From Bdellovibrionales bacterium CG10_big_fil_rev_8_21_14_0_10_45_34 (GTDB taxonomy: Bacteria; Bdellovibrionota; Bdellovibrionia; Bdellovibrionales; 1-14-0-10-45-34), in NCBI GenBank assembly GCA_002778785.1, contig PEZS01000005.1:508-64507 (forward strand): a DNA stretch of 64,000 nt, given 5' to 3'. This document shows, piece after piece, positions 9,365 through 17,284 of the stretch. The position numbers and the translations under genes were made by a program. Each line of letters begins with the position of its first letter. The stretch's first letter is position 1. The notes under the pieces are model-generated. The model was not told the origin of the DNA. It saw nothing but the letters and a program-made list of their open reading frames with translations, and ran no database searches.

Positions 9365-9641
9365 ATTCGTCTTATTGCCGCGACATTCAAGTCTGTTCGA
9401 AATAAAAGTTCGCAAGATGTCGCACTTTCGTGAACTGCTAAACAATTCTTTGTTTGTCTAAAAGAAATACTAATGTTCTGCCCCAACTGATGGATTTTAG
9501 CGGATTTCGGGCTTTATCTAGCGACTAAGGTCTAAATACTGCGTTTTTTTTTAACCGAATCCACCAAGCTTTTGGTCCAAAACACAACCTCGTCTAGAGT
9601 TAATAGATGAGGTGGGGTCAAAGAGGCCTCAAGGGGGGGTT

Positions 9642-10025
9642 ATGAACGGAGTAATGACTAAGATACCTATTGAGGTCATCAAATTTTGCAAGATCAAGTT
9701 ACTCGAGACAAAAGAGGACCTTCTTAACCGCGTAAAAGATGTGCGAACACAGCTACTGGACGTGCAAGATGCTGGCGGTGACGAAGGTGATCAAAGTGTT
9801 CGCATGATTGAAGAGGGCGAGTTGATGGCGCATCAGGAGCGTTTACGCTCTATGCTTTTTGAAGTTGAAATTGCTCTTAGTAAAATTGAACGCGGCAGCT
9901 ACGGTGTTTGTGAAGAAACCGAGGAGCCTATCGAGCCAGAGCGTCTCAAGGCTATTCCATGGACTCGTTTAAGTATCGAAGGCGCTGAGGTTCGCGAAGC
10001 TTTACAACGACGTTACGCCCGTTAG
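9642..10025 (+). CDS. DksA/TraR-like protein with degenerate zinc finger
   Basis: I chose the ATG at 9642, just after the G-rich AAGGGGGGG; an in-frame GTG at 9612 and ATG at 9654 are alternatives. The protein is a long coiled-coil hairpin with an acidic DEGDQS near its tip, then GSYGVCEETEEPIEPERL, the DksA/TraR C-terminal motif. Normal DksA has two CxxC pairs. Here only one Cys remains and the second pair is replaced (RLSIEGA). Zinc-free DksA homologues are known in some bacteria, so binding in the RNA polymerase secondary channel remains plausible. A clear terminator follows. Bases 9365-9641 upstream hold no gene I can see. Confidence 0.75.
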   Translation: MNGVMTKIPIEVIKFCKIKLLETKEDLLNRVKDVRTQLLDVQDAGGDEGDQSVRMIEEGELMAHQERLRSMLFEVEIALSKIERGSYGVCEETEEPIEPERLKAIPWTRLSIEGAEVREALQRRYAR

Positions 10026-10065
10026 ACACCCACTCTGTTAGTGAAAACTAGTCGGTATTTTCTTG

Positions 10066-10088
10066 GCCCACAATGTGGGCTTTTTTTT
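10066..10088 (+). terminator. rho-independent terminator of the DksA-like gene
   Basis: A perfect 6-bp stem GCCCAC/GTGGGC (10066-10071 and 10075-10080) with a 3-nt loop AAT is directly followed by eight T residues (10081-10088), 40 bp after the stop codon. This is the cleanest intrinsic terminator in the window. Between it and lon (10089-10334) I see no gene; the stretch presumably contains the lon promoter. Confidence 0.85.
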
Positions 10089-10334
10089 GCACATTAGTGG
10101 CGCGAAAAATTCGATTAAAGTTGATGTCATGGCGAAGTTTTAATCGAACTGCAACATCCGCTTTAGTTAAATAAGCAAAAGTATAGGTGCGCTCGCGCAT
10201 TGTTGGTCTTTTGGCTCGTCCTTTCTAGACGAGACGCCCCACTAAGTAAGATTCCCGACTCGACTTTCAGGAGATTTTTTTAAGGTTAGGCGCACTGACT
10301 CCGAATGAGATAGTAGCGATTTATCATCCAAGGA

Positions 10335-12758
10335 ATGGGGGTCAATGTGAGTGCCAGCGAGAAGGTTTTAGAAGTACCAGCACTTCTTCCAATGCTGCCG
10401 GTTCGAGATTTTGTTTTCTTTCCGTATATGGTTCAAACCATCTTTGTAGGTCGCGAAAGCTCCATCAAAGCCTTAGAAGAAGCTCTGACTTCTAGCCGAA
10501 TGATCCTCTTAGTTGCACAAAAGGATCTTGCAGAAGAATCACCAGCACCGCAGACAATTTACAGAACGGGTACGGTGGCAATGATTCTTCGAATGAGAAA
10601 ACTCGTCGACGGTAGGGTGAGAGTTCTCTTTCAAGGTGTATCAAAAGCTCGCATTCAAGACTATGTCCAAAACGAGCCATTCTTTAGAGTTTCAATTGAC
10701 TCCATTCCTGAGAAGGAATTTCTTGGAACCCCGATAGATTCTGAAGCACTTATTCGCCATGCTCGCGAACAAGTTGAAAAGATAATCGCTCATGGCAGAA
10801 TGATGTCGCCGGATATCTTGCTCCCTCTTGATGAAATCACTCACCCTGGAGTGATTGCCGAAAAAATCGCAGGCAACATTGCCTTAAAAGTTAATGAAGC
10901 TCAGCGTGTTCTTGAGCTCGAGGATCCACTTCAACGTTTAAAATACGTCAATGAACTTTTAGATAACTTGGTAGATGTGCTTTCTATTCAAGCGAAGATT
11001 CGAACTTCAGCAAAAGAAGGCATGTCTAAGAATCAAAAGGAATATTTTTTAAGAGAGCAACTAAGAGCTATTAAGAATGAACTCGGTGAAGGCGATCAAA
11101 AGAACGATGAGATCGAAGACCTTCGAGAAAAACTTTTGAATGCTGATATGCCTAAAGAAGTTGAACCCGAAGCACTTAAGCAACTGGCCAGACTTGAGAG
11201 AATGCATCCAGATGCTAGTGAAGCCTCCATGCTAAGAACTTACTTAGATTGGTTAATTGAGCTGCCTTGGTCAATCGAGTCTGAAGACAACTTGGATCTT
11301 GGGCACGCCAGAAAAGTGCTCGACGAAGATCATTTTGAACTTAACAAAATCAAGGAGAGAATCTTAGAGTTCCTTGCTGTTAGAAAATTAAAATCAAACA
11401 TGAAAGGTCCTATTCTTTGCTTCGCAGGACCTCCGGGTGTCGGTAAGACGAGTCTTGGTAAAAGTATTGCGCGAGCCATGGGCCGAAAGTATCACCGCAT
11501 CGCTCTTGGAGGCGTTAAAGACGAAGCAGAAATACGTGGGCACCGACGTACTTATGTTGGCGCTATGCCGGGTAAAGTGATTCAAGCGCTTAAACAAACG
11601 AAAACACGCAATCCAGTTTTTGTTCTCGACGAGGTCGACAAACTCGGAAGTGACTTCCGCGGAGATCCAAGTGCAGCTATGCTGGAAGTTTTGGATCCAG
11701 AGCAAAACAATTCATTCAGGGACAACTATTTGAATGTGGATTTCGATTTGAGCAAAGTGCTGTTCATCGCAACTGCGAACGATTTGAGCCAAATCCCGCA
11801 AGCACTTCGTGATCGAATGGAAATCATCGAGCTAACCGGTTACACAGAAGAAGAGAAAATTCAGATTGCCAAAAAGCATGTTATCGAAAGACAAATCGAA
11901 GAGAACGGTATCAGATCAGACAACATTGAGTTCACAGATGAAGGGCTCCGCCACATTGTCTCTCACTACACTCGCGAAGCTGGACTTCGAAGTTTAGAAA
12001 GAGAGATCGGAAGTGTTTGCCGCAAAGTGGCTAAAGAAGTTGTTTTAGGAAAAGATCAAAAATATTTGATTGACGAAAAAATGGTCGAGAACTTTTTGGG
12101 AGTGCCCAAGTACATCAGAGAAGATGAACTCGGTGAAAGCCGCGTGGGCGTGGCAACAGGTCTTGCCTGGACTCCATTTGGCGGAGAAGTTCTTTATATT
12201 GAAACTCTCAAGATGCGCGGCAAAGGCGGACTAGTTATGACCGGGCAGCTTGGTGACGTCATGAAGGAGAGCGCCACGGCAGCCATGTCGTACGCAAAAG
12301 CGCACTTCGATGAACTGCAAATTGCCGATGATTGGTTTGAGAAGAACGAAGTGCACGTACACATACCCGCGGGAGCAACACCGAAAGATGGCCCTTCTGC
12401 TGGAATCACTCTTGCAACTGCACTGATTAGCTTGATGACGGATACTCCGGTACGTTCAGATGTTGCAATGACGGGTGAGATCACACTAACGGGCAAAGTA
12501 CTGCCTATCGGTGGGTTAAGAGATAAGGCCTTGGCGGCGCTTCGCTACGGAATCAAAGATATAATTATACCGATCGCGAATCAAAAAGATCTCGCGGACA
12601 TTCCCCAGACTTTTAGAGACAGGTTAAATTTTATTCCTGTATCGCACTTTGACGAAGTCATTGCTGTGGCACTTGAAAAGAATCCGGTAGCGAAGAAAAA
12701 AGTTGCCGGTCACTCGAAGGACCGCAAAGTTACAAAGATCGCCGCCCCCGCCGCTTAA
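10335..12758 (+). CDS. lon: Lon ATP-dependent protease
   Basis: 807 residues, the usual length. It has a LAN substrate domain (about 1-210), an AAA+ module with Walker [10 protein letters not shown], and a C-terminal Ser-Lys protease domain. The nucleophile lies in KDGPSAG (Ser688 when counted from 10335) and the Lys partner in GGLRDK (Lys731); the 43-residue spacing matches E. coli. A basic tail follows. Two starts are possible: ATG at 10335, which has AAGGA touching it, or GTG at 10347, which is better spaced from GGGGG at 10337. The short hairpin over the stop codon (12747-12765, CCCGCC/GGCGGG) lacks a T-run. Confidence 0.97.
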   Translation: MGVNVSASEKVLEVPALLPMLPVRDFVFFPYMVQTIFVGRESSIKALEEALTSSRMILLVAQKDLAEESPAPQTIYRTGTVAMILRMRKLVDGRVRVLFQGVSKARIQDYVQNEPFFRVSIDSIPEKEFLGTPIDSEALIRHAREQVEKIIAHGRMMSPDILLPLDEITHPGVIAEKIAGNIALKVNEAQRVLELEDPLQRLKYVNELLDNLVDVLSIQAKIRTSAKEGMSKNQKEYFLREQLRAIKNELGEGDQKNDEIEDLREKLLNADMPKEVEPEALKQLARLERMHPDASEASMLRTYLDWLIELPWSIESEDNLDLGHARKVLDEDHFELNKIKERILEFLAVRKLKSNMKGPILCFAGPPGVGKTSLGKSIARAMGRKYHRIALGGVKDEAEIRGHRRTYVGAMPGKVIQALKQTKTRNPVFVLDEVDKLGSDFRGDPSAAMLEVLDPEQNNSFRDNYLNVDFDLSKVLFIATANDLSQIPQALRDRMEIIELTGYTEEEKIQIAKKHVIERQIEENGIRSDNIEFTDEGLRHIVSHYTREAGLRSLEREIGSVCRKVAKEVVLGKDQKYLIDEKMVENFLGVPKYIREDELGESRVGVATGLAWTPFGGEVLYIETLKMRGKGGLVMTGQLGDVMKESATAAMSYAKAHFDELQIADDWFEKNEVHVHIPAGATPKDGPSAGITLATALISLMTDTPVRSDVAMTGEITLTGKVLPIGGLRDKALAALRYGIKDIIIPIANQKDLADIPQTFRDRLNFIPVSHFDEVIAVALEKNPVAKKKVAGHSKDRKVTKIAAPAA

Positions 12759-12814
12759 AGGCGGGTGCTAGTATCTTTGGCGGCGGCGCCTCAGACGGCC
12801 CACCAGAAAAGGCG

Positions 12815-13510
12815 TCAAGGCTTTAGTTTTCGTATTTTTTGCCAAAGTAAAGCTTTTGGTACCTGATTCATTTGCAAAGCGTCCATGCAATCATCGAGGC
12901 GATCGACTCTTTCGCGAAGTTTATCAATAGCTCTTAGCAAGTCCCTTTCAACGCTTTCCCCATAGGCGGCCTTCGCCTTTTTTATTGCGGCAGATAGTTT
13001 TGCCCTAGGTAAATCTAGCATTGCCAAATCAATAACATCTCTACTAAAAACGGAATCGTCGGCCCACCTATCCGAATTAGCCAATAGTTTGCTCGCTGCC
13101 ATGTCGATGAGTGTCAGCGTGCTCACGCCACATATTCGATTCGCAGGAGAGGGTGGCTCCAGTTCAATTCTGCCTTCATGAATAATTTCGAACTTGATTT
13201 CTGCTTGAGCAACCTGAAGCATCGTCCGTACTCCATACTGGTCTGCCCGAATTTCTCTTAAAGGAACTAAACTAAAACCCTCGCGCACAATAGCCGAAAT
13301 TCCCTTGCTTCCAGTAATCAATTGCCGCAAAAGTCGATAATGATCTAGGTCAGAAATCAAAAAATCTATGTCCACTGACTCGCGGTATTCATTACGAGAA
13401 AGCACAATCGCGGTCCCGCCTCCAAAATAGCACTGATGCTGGCGCAAGAGATCCGCATCAAGCGCCTGCAAAATGGCTGCGATTCGAATATGATGGTCAC
13501 GCTTAAACAA
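12815..13510 (-). CDS. AbiEii-type nucleotidyltransferase toxin
   Basis: The N-terminal GGGTAIVLSRNEYRESVDID (residues 30-49) has the nucleotidyltransferase layout of the AbiEii/AbiGii toxin family: GG(S/T), then D-x-D (Asp47, Asp49). The rest is helical with a Lys-rich C-terminus. Related toxins transfer nucleotides to tRNA 3' ends and block growth or phage production. The gene starts inside the 3' end of the XRE-type gene (8-bp overlap), so it is translated after the presumed antitoxin. A non-toxic nucleotidyltransferase of the same fold is the alternative. It converges on lon. Confidence 0.75.
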   Translation of the reverse strand: MFKRDHHIRIAAILQALDADLLRQHQCYFGGGTAIVLSRNEYRESVDIDFLISDLDHYRLLRQLITGSKGISAIVREGFSLVPLREIRADQYGVRTMLQVAQAEIKFEIIHEGRIELEPPSPANRICGVSTLTLIDMAASKLLANSDRWADDSVFSRDVIDLAMLDLPRAKLSAAIKKAKAAYGESVERDLLRAIDKLRERVDRLDDCMDALQMNQVPKALLWQKIRKLKP

Positions 13511-13979
13511 GTAATCGCTTCCTTCCGAAGGCCCTAAGGAGCTTCTTGATAAACGCCTTTTCGCTTGGGTCCATTGCTTTGAAATCTATATGTCGCCAAT
13601 TGCGTTCATAAACATTGAGAACTTCTTCGAGATTCATTTTGCGAGATGCTTTGGTTTGCCAAGCCAACTTCTTGAGCTGTGGGTAATCCGAGAGGCTGAC
13701 TTTTTCTTTTAAGTCTTTGGCAGACTTCTGCTCAGTATCGCCGTCCAACTCTAGGTGAAAGCGGAAACCCAAAGACGCTATAATGCTCAGATATGCCCCC
13801 ATAGAAACGGAATCTTCTCCTTTTTCTATTCTGTAGAGAGTAACTCGAGATATTCCAGCTGACTCGGCAGCCACGGAGGCGCTGATTCCCAGCGCCTTTC
13901 GACGCTGCCTAATCCCGTCACCTAGCGACTGGAGCTCAGTTTGAATTCTCCTACTTAACCGAGGTTTTCTTGCTGACAT
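13503..13979 (-). CDS. XRE-family HTH protein, likely antitoxin of the AbiEii-type toxin
   Basis: The helix-turn-helix region is at about residues 17-75 (IRQRRKALGISASVAAESAGISRVTLYRIEKG as two neighbouring pieces), typical of XRE/Cro regulators. The C-terminal 70 residues are charged and helical and may contact the toxin. It is the first gene of the pair and overlaps the toxin gene by 8 bp. A palindrome touches its start codon (see 13981-13998), suggesting autorepression, as in many type II and type IV modules. No phage genes or att sites are nearby. Confidence 0.75.
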   Translation of the reverse strand: MSARKPRLSRRIQTELQSLGDGIRQRRKALGISASVAAESAGISRVTLYRIEKGEDSVSMGAYLSIIASLGFRFHLELDGDTEQKSAKDLKEKVSLSDYPQLKKLAWQTKASRKMNLEEVLNVYERNWRHIDFKAMDPSEKAFIKKLLRAFGRKRLLV

Positions 13980-13980
13980 A

Positions 13981-13998
13981 TGTATCTTATTCTATACA
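13981..13998. promoter_or_regulatory. putative operator of the XRE/AbiEii pair
   Basis: The 18-bp inverted repeat TGTAT-N8-ATACA lies 1 bp upstream of the antitoxin start codon. A further half-site TGTATAC lies at 14011-14017. On the minus strand the region is AT-rich, with -10-like TATA sequences. Inference: the XRE protein binds here and represses its own operon. Confidence 0.5.
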
Positions 13999-14102
13999 AA
14001 ATGGAGAAAATGTATACTATATGAAACGTTTTTCTTGTAAAGAGGTCCAGTGGGTTTGAGGCACAATAAGGTCTTGGTGTTTTTCAACCAGGAGAAAACC
14101 GA

Positions 14103-14123
14103 ATGAAATTTAGGAGGTGTTAG
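14103..14123 (+). promoter_or_regulatory. six-codon leader ORF overlapping the DUF423 gene's ribosome binding site
   Basis: ATG AAA TTT AGG AGG TGT TAG encodes MKFRRC. It has its own AGGAGA 7 nt upstream (14090-14095), and its stop ends 1 nt before the ATG of the next gene. The tandem AGG-AGG arginine codons are themselves the Shine-Dalgarno sequence of that gene. A ribosome on the leader would cover the downstream site, so it may couple or tune translation. It could also be chance. Confidence 0.4.
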
Positions 14124-14124
14124 A

Positions 14125-14559
14125 ATGAGACCATTTGTTTATTTTGTGCCTTTGTTTGGTTTTTTGTCGGTTTTGTTTGGTGCTATCGGATCACACGCTC
14201 TTAAGAGCCGGATCTCTCCCGAGATGTTTAAGATTTTTGAAACCGCCGTGCTCTTTATGATGTTTCATTCTGGCTCTTTACTATTAGTTTGCTTTTTGAT
14301 TTTCGTCGCACAAAATAGCCTGGGAATTTCTCGCGAACGTCGATCGAGCACTGAGCTGGTAGGTGTAACTGGGTTGCGCCTATCGGGCCATGCATTTTTA
14401 GCAGTGCAGGTTCTCTTCAGTTTCTCTTTGATTGCCTACTCAATCACAGAGGTTAAGTTTCTCACGAAATTTGCCCCTTTTGGCGGCTTGCTTTCTCTGC
14501 TCGCTCACGCAAATATTTTCGTATGGACAATCAAACACCGCAAAAGGCTGGCCAGTTAA
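14125..14559 (+). CDS. DUF423 family membrane protein (YgdD-like)
   Basis: 144 residues with about four hydrophobic segments. The N-terminal FGAIGSHALK is the DUF423 hallmark (G-A-x-G-A-H-x-L), and a hydrophobic C-terminal half ends in a short basic tail. Strong AGGAGGT at 14112-14118 sits 6 nt from the ATG. The function of the family is unknown; the proteins are small inner-membrane proteins. The loop after the third segment carries a polar insert (SRERRSSTELVG). A small hypothetical gene follows 34 bp later. Confidence 0.85.
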   Translation: MRPFVYFVPLFGFLSVLFGAIGSHALKSRISPEMFKIFETAVLFMMFHSGSLLLVCFLIFVAQNSLGISRERRSSTELVGVTGLRLSGHAFLAVQVLFSFSLIAYSITEVKFLTKFAPFGGLLSLLAHANIFVWTIKHRKRLAS

Positions 14560-14593
14560 ACAAACCCAAAATTTAAAAATTAAAGGCAGTGCG

Positions 14594-14773
14594 ATGGAAA
14601 AATTCGTACTCGCACAAGCTGGCGAAGAGATCGGCCGACAAATCAGCGAGGCGGGTGCATCGGCTAAGCTAGATCTTAAGATCTCTGACTTTAACTGTAA
14701 GTTAGATTCCGATCTCGTGGGTGTTTACGCCTGCGACGTAGGAATCAAAATTAATATGGAAGTACGAGATTAG
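14594..14773 (+). CDS. small hypothetical protein (59 aa)
   Basis: ATG at 14594 is preceded by AAAGG at 7-nt spacing; the frame is also open further upstream, but that part overlaps the DUF423 gene. The product has a short amphipathic N-terminus (FVLAQAGEEIGRQISEAG), then a beta-rich acidic stretch with two Cys (DFNCKLD, YACDVG). I do not recognise it. Cotranscription with the DUF423 gene is likely. Confidence 0.45.
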   Translation: MEKFVLAQAGEEIGRQISEAGASAKLDLKISDFNCKLDSDLVGVYACDVGIKINMEVRD

Positions 14774-14805
14774 GCGCTGCTCAAAAGTGGTATTTCAGAT
14801 TTTTT

Positions 14806-14838
14806 CGGGCCGAAGGTCTTCTTGACCCTTCGAGCCCG
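14806..14838. terminator. imperfect stem-loop between converging genes
   Basis: CGGGCCGAAGG (14806-14816) pairs with CCTTCGAGCCCG (14827-14838) with one bulged A and a 10-nt loop. It stands between the small hypothetical gene and the converging pckA gene. No T-run follows it on the plus strand, so its strength as a terminator is uncertain. The rest of 14774-14921 shows no gene. Confidence 0.4.
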
Positions 14839-14921
14839 ACTTTAGAGCAAAAATCAAACTCATTGACACTTAAAATTCTCTAGCCAGAAAAGAGCGAACT
14901 TTTAACAAGGCTTTTGGTTTT

Positions 14922-16418
14922 TTAAACTCTGGGGCCGCCGTTTGCAACAACGTGCGGATCCATTCCGCTGGCTTCGTGTTTTTTCATGTTGTCTTGAAAT
15001 CTCTTAGCCAATGCAGTAACTGCAGGACCTTCTGGGATTCTGAAAAACTTTTCATCTATCCCTTGGCAACTCTGTGGAACAGAGAATCCAAAAATTGGAT
15101 GCTTAACCATGTCTGCACTCAAAAGGCTGCCATCTTGAATTGAACGCAAAAGGGCGCGGCTTACAGATATTGGGTAGCGCTGCGATTTGACATAGCCGCC
15201 TTCCATCCAACCTGTATTAAGGAGCCACACATTGCACTTATGCGCTTGCACCTTCTCTGCAAGAAGCTTTGCGTAGACTTGCGCTGGCCGTGGCATAAAT
15301 GGCGCGCCAAAACATTGGCTAAAAACCGCCTGCGGCTCGGTGACGTTCATTTCTGTTCCAGCAACTTTCGCCGTATACCCAGAGACAAAATGATATTGCG
15401 TCTGCCAATGATCGAGTTTGGCAACAGCCGGGAGCGCGCCAAAAGCATCTGCAACAAGAAACACGATGTTTTCTGGTTGAGACGCGTAGGTGTGTTGGTT
15501 GTAAACATCGTCTAAGTTTTCGAGAGAATAACTTCCACGCGTGTTTTCTGTAATAGATCTGTTGGTAAAATCCACATCTGATCCGTCTTGAGTCAAAACC
15601 ACGTTCTCTAAAATGGCGCCCGGCTTATGGATAGCACTAAATATGCCCGGCTCTTTTTGTGGATCAAGATCAATCAGTTTGGCGTAGCAACCGCCCTCTA
15701 AATTAAACAAGCCACCATCCGTCCATACTATCTCGTCGTCACCAATCATGGAGCGATCACTCGCAGTAGAGAGAGTCGTCTTGCCCGTCCCAGAGAGTCC
15801 GAATAAAACCGTGCTGCTACTGCCGTCCGGCTTGCAGTTAGCCGAAGCATGCATCGAAAGTACGTTTTGCTCTGGTAAAAGATAGTTCATCATCGTGAAA
15901 GCAGATTTTTTTATTTCACCGGCGTAGGCTGTGCCAACTATCAAAACTTGCGATTTATACGGGTCTAACAAAATAGCAACGTCATAATCGAATGCCATAC
16001 CGAGTTCAGCCGGAGTTTTATCTGGCACGTGAAAAATTTGAATCGTCGAGAACTCTTTTAAGCCATTTACTTTGAAGGGCTCTGTTCGAAACATATTTTG
16101 GCAAAAACCAACATGCCAATCACTCGTTGTTTGAACGGTGAGGCTACAAGGACCAACGGCTCCTTGGAACTGCCGAGCACTAAGTGCGCCCAAGTATTTT
16201 TGAGCCAATTCAAAAAATTGGTCGGCTTTGTCTGCATCTATAGGTTGATTGACAACACCCCAATCGATTGCTTTTTCAGTTTCGGCTCTTTTTACGACAA
16301 ATCGCTCCTTGGTTGATCTTCCAGTGCGAGGGCGGGTGTCAACAACCAGCGCTCCGTACGGAAGTTTGTTCGGTACTCTTGTAGGACGATAGGTCGGTTC
16401 AACCATAATTTGATCCAT
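14922..16418 (-). CDS. pckA: phosphoenolpyruvate carboxykinase (ATP)
   Basis: Converts oxaloacetate and ATP to phosphoenolpyruvate and CO2, the entry step of gluconeogenesis in the cytoplasm. Visible hallmarks are the kinase P-loop GLSGTGKTTLS, the metal-site region IGDDEIVW, the ENTRGSYSL segment and FVSGYTAKVAGTE. These place it in the ATP-dependent (not GTP) family. At 498 residues it is slightly shorter than the usual 520-540, mainly at the N-terminus. AAGGAG precedes the ATG at good spacing. Gluconeogenic capacity fits an organism living on amino acids. Confidence 0.95.
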   Translation of the reverse strand: MDQIMVEPTYRPTRVPNKLPYGALVVDTRPRTGRSTKERFVVKRAETEKAIDWGVVNQPIDADKADQFFELAQKYLGALSARQFQGAVGPCSLTVQTTSDWHVGFCQNMFRTEPFKVNGLKEFSTIQIFHVPDKTPAELGMAFDYDVAILLDPYKSQVLIVGTAYAGEIKKSAFTMMNYLLPEQNVLSMHASANCKPDGSSSTVLFGLSGTGKTTLSTASDRSMIGDDEIVWTDGGLFNLEGGCYAKLIDLDPQKEPGIFSAIHKPGAILENVVLTQDGSDVDFTNRSITENTRGSYSLENLDDVYNQHTYASQPENIVFLVADAFGALPAVAKLDHWQTQYHFVSGYTAKVAGTEMNVTEPQAVFSQCFGAPFMPRPAQVYAKLLAEKVQAHKCNVWLLNTGWMEGGYVKSQRYPISVSRALLRSIQDGSLLSADMVKHPIFGFSVPQSCQGIDEKFFRIPEGPAVTALAKRFQDNMKKHEASGMDPHVVANGGPRV

Positions 16419-16522
16419 GTGTTCGGCTCCTTATTAATAGAGTTCTCAATATTAACCCCTCAAACAGAGCATGCAGGTTTACCAAATGCCAATGAATTGA
16501 GCAAAATTTTACTGGGCTTGGC

Positions 16523-17062
16523 TCAGCGAGCCTTCAGTTCGCTTTCAAGTACGCGAATAAGCGTTTTAAGGTCTACGATTTCTTCGCGAAGCATAAAAAT
16601 CTGCTCTTCTTTTTCTTTGAGTATCGTTCCGTAGGCGGCCCTGACCTCTTCGAAAAGCTTTTCCGTAAGATGGTTGCCTGAGATGGCTTTCATTTTGGAA
16701 GCCGACGTGTTTTGAGGTTTTGTTTCAACCGCAAACGTCGGTAGTGCACGCCCTGCGTAGCCACCTGCCACTTGCTCAGAAACGGATTCAAACGTTTCCT
16801 CGGCAAGGCTGCCGTCGAAGTTCAACATCGCAAGCCCATTAGAAGGTTTAAGCGGTGTGCGGCCCCTTTTTGCTCTCTTCTTCGGTTGATCGCTCTCTTT
16901 TTCTGCTGAAAGCTGAATAACATCTTTAAAGGGGATGTCAGGAACAAGATATCGCCCCGAATCAGACTTACACTTTAGGGTGTTCGACCTGATTCGCCTT
17001 CTCAGGGTAGAGACACTCACCCCATACTTATTTGAATACTCAACTAAACCTAACCATTCCAT
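16523..17062 (-). CDS. HTH plus coiled-coil DNA-binding protein, RacA-like in layout
   Basis: 179 residues. The N-terminus (about 5-45, YSNKYGVSVSTLRRRIRSN then GRYLVPDI) is a MerR/excisionase-like winged helix-turn-helix. A basic linker (PKKRAKRGR, about residue 62) and a Ser/Thr/Ala-rich middle follow. The last 45 residues are a heptad coiled coil (LKEKEEQIFMLREEIVDL). This order and length resemble Bacillus RacA, which binds palindromes near the origin and anchors the chromosome; I claim similarity of layout, not homology. Eight copies of a 10-bp palindrome run from its first codons through the upstream region, suggesting that it controls itself. It is read towards pckA, with a 104-bp gap. 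A plain transcription regulator is the alternative. Confidence 0.65.
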   Translation of the reverse strand: MEWLGLVEYSNKYGVSVSTLRRRIRSNTLKCKSDSGRYLVPDIPFKDVIQLSAEKESDQPKKRAKRGRTPLKPSNGLAMLNFDGSLAEETFESVSEQVAGGYAGRALPTFAVETKPQNTSASKMKAISGNHLTEKLFEEVRAAYGTILKEKEEQIFMLREEIVDLKTLIRVLESELKAR

Positions 17063-17239
17063 GGATACTCACGATTATTCAGAGCAAAACGTTGATTGAC
17101 AAGGAAAAGCTGCTACATCGGCTATTCTTTACTTTGGATAGCCCTTTGGCTAGCGTGGATACCCACTCGATATTTTTGGCTATCCACTTTAATCTTTGGC
17201 TATCCATGTGGATACTCATCCTCGACTTTTGGATAGCCA
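17033..17239. repeat. cluster of TGRNTANYCA palindromes upstream of the HTH/coiled-coil gene
   Basis: Sites start at 17033 (TGAATACTCA), 17062 (TGGATACTCA), 17135 (TGGATAGCCC, 9/10), 17156 (TGGATACCCA), 17177 and 17197 (both TGGCTATCCA), 17209 (TGGATACTCA) and 17230 (TGGATAGCCA). Steps from 17135 onward are 21, 21, 20, 12 and 21 bp, so most sites lie on one face of the helix. The cluster fills the divergent region between the HTH gene and the patatin gene and overlaps the HTH start codon. The same motif recurs at 48.7 kb and 50.5-50.9 kb. Confidence 0.75.
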
Positions 17240-17284
17240 ACTTGCCGTTTTGACCACTCTGACCAGTGGCTCCAGAGGCGTTAG

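Noticed and set aside
10216-10232. TCGTC/GACGA inverted repeat upstream of lon as an operator
   Set aside because: Only 5-bp arms; such pairs are common by chance and nothing else supports it.
16520-16532. GGCTC-AGC-GAGCC hairpin at the end of the HTH gene as terminator
   Set aside because: The stem is 5 bp, overlaps the stop codon and has no T-run on the minus strand.
17033-17239. TGRNTANYCA sites as DnaA boxes
   Set aside because: They share TATCCA with the box TTATCCACA, but the motif is a self-complementary 10-mer with conserved TG/CA ends and variable position 4, unlike the asymmetric DnaA box.
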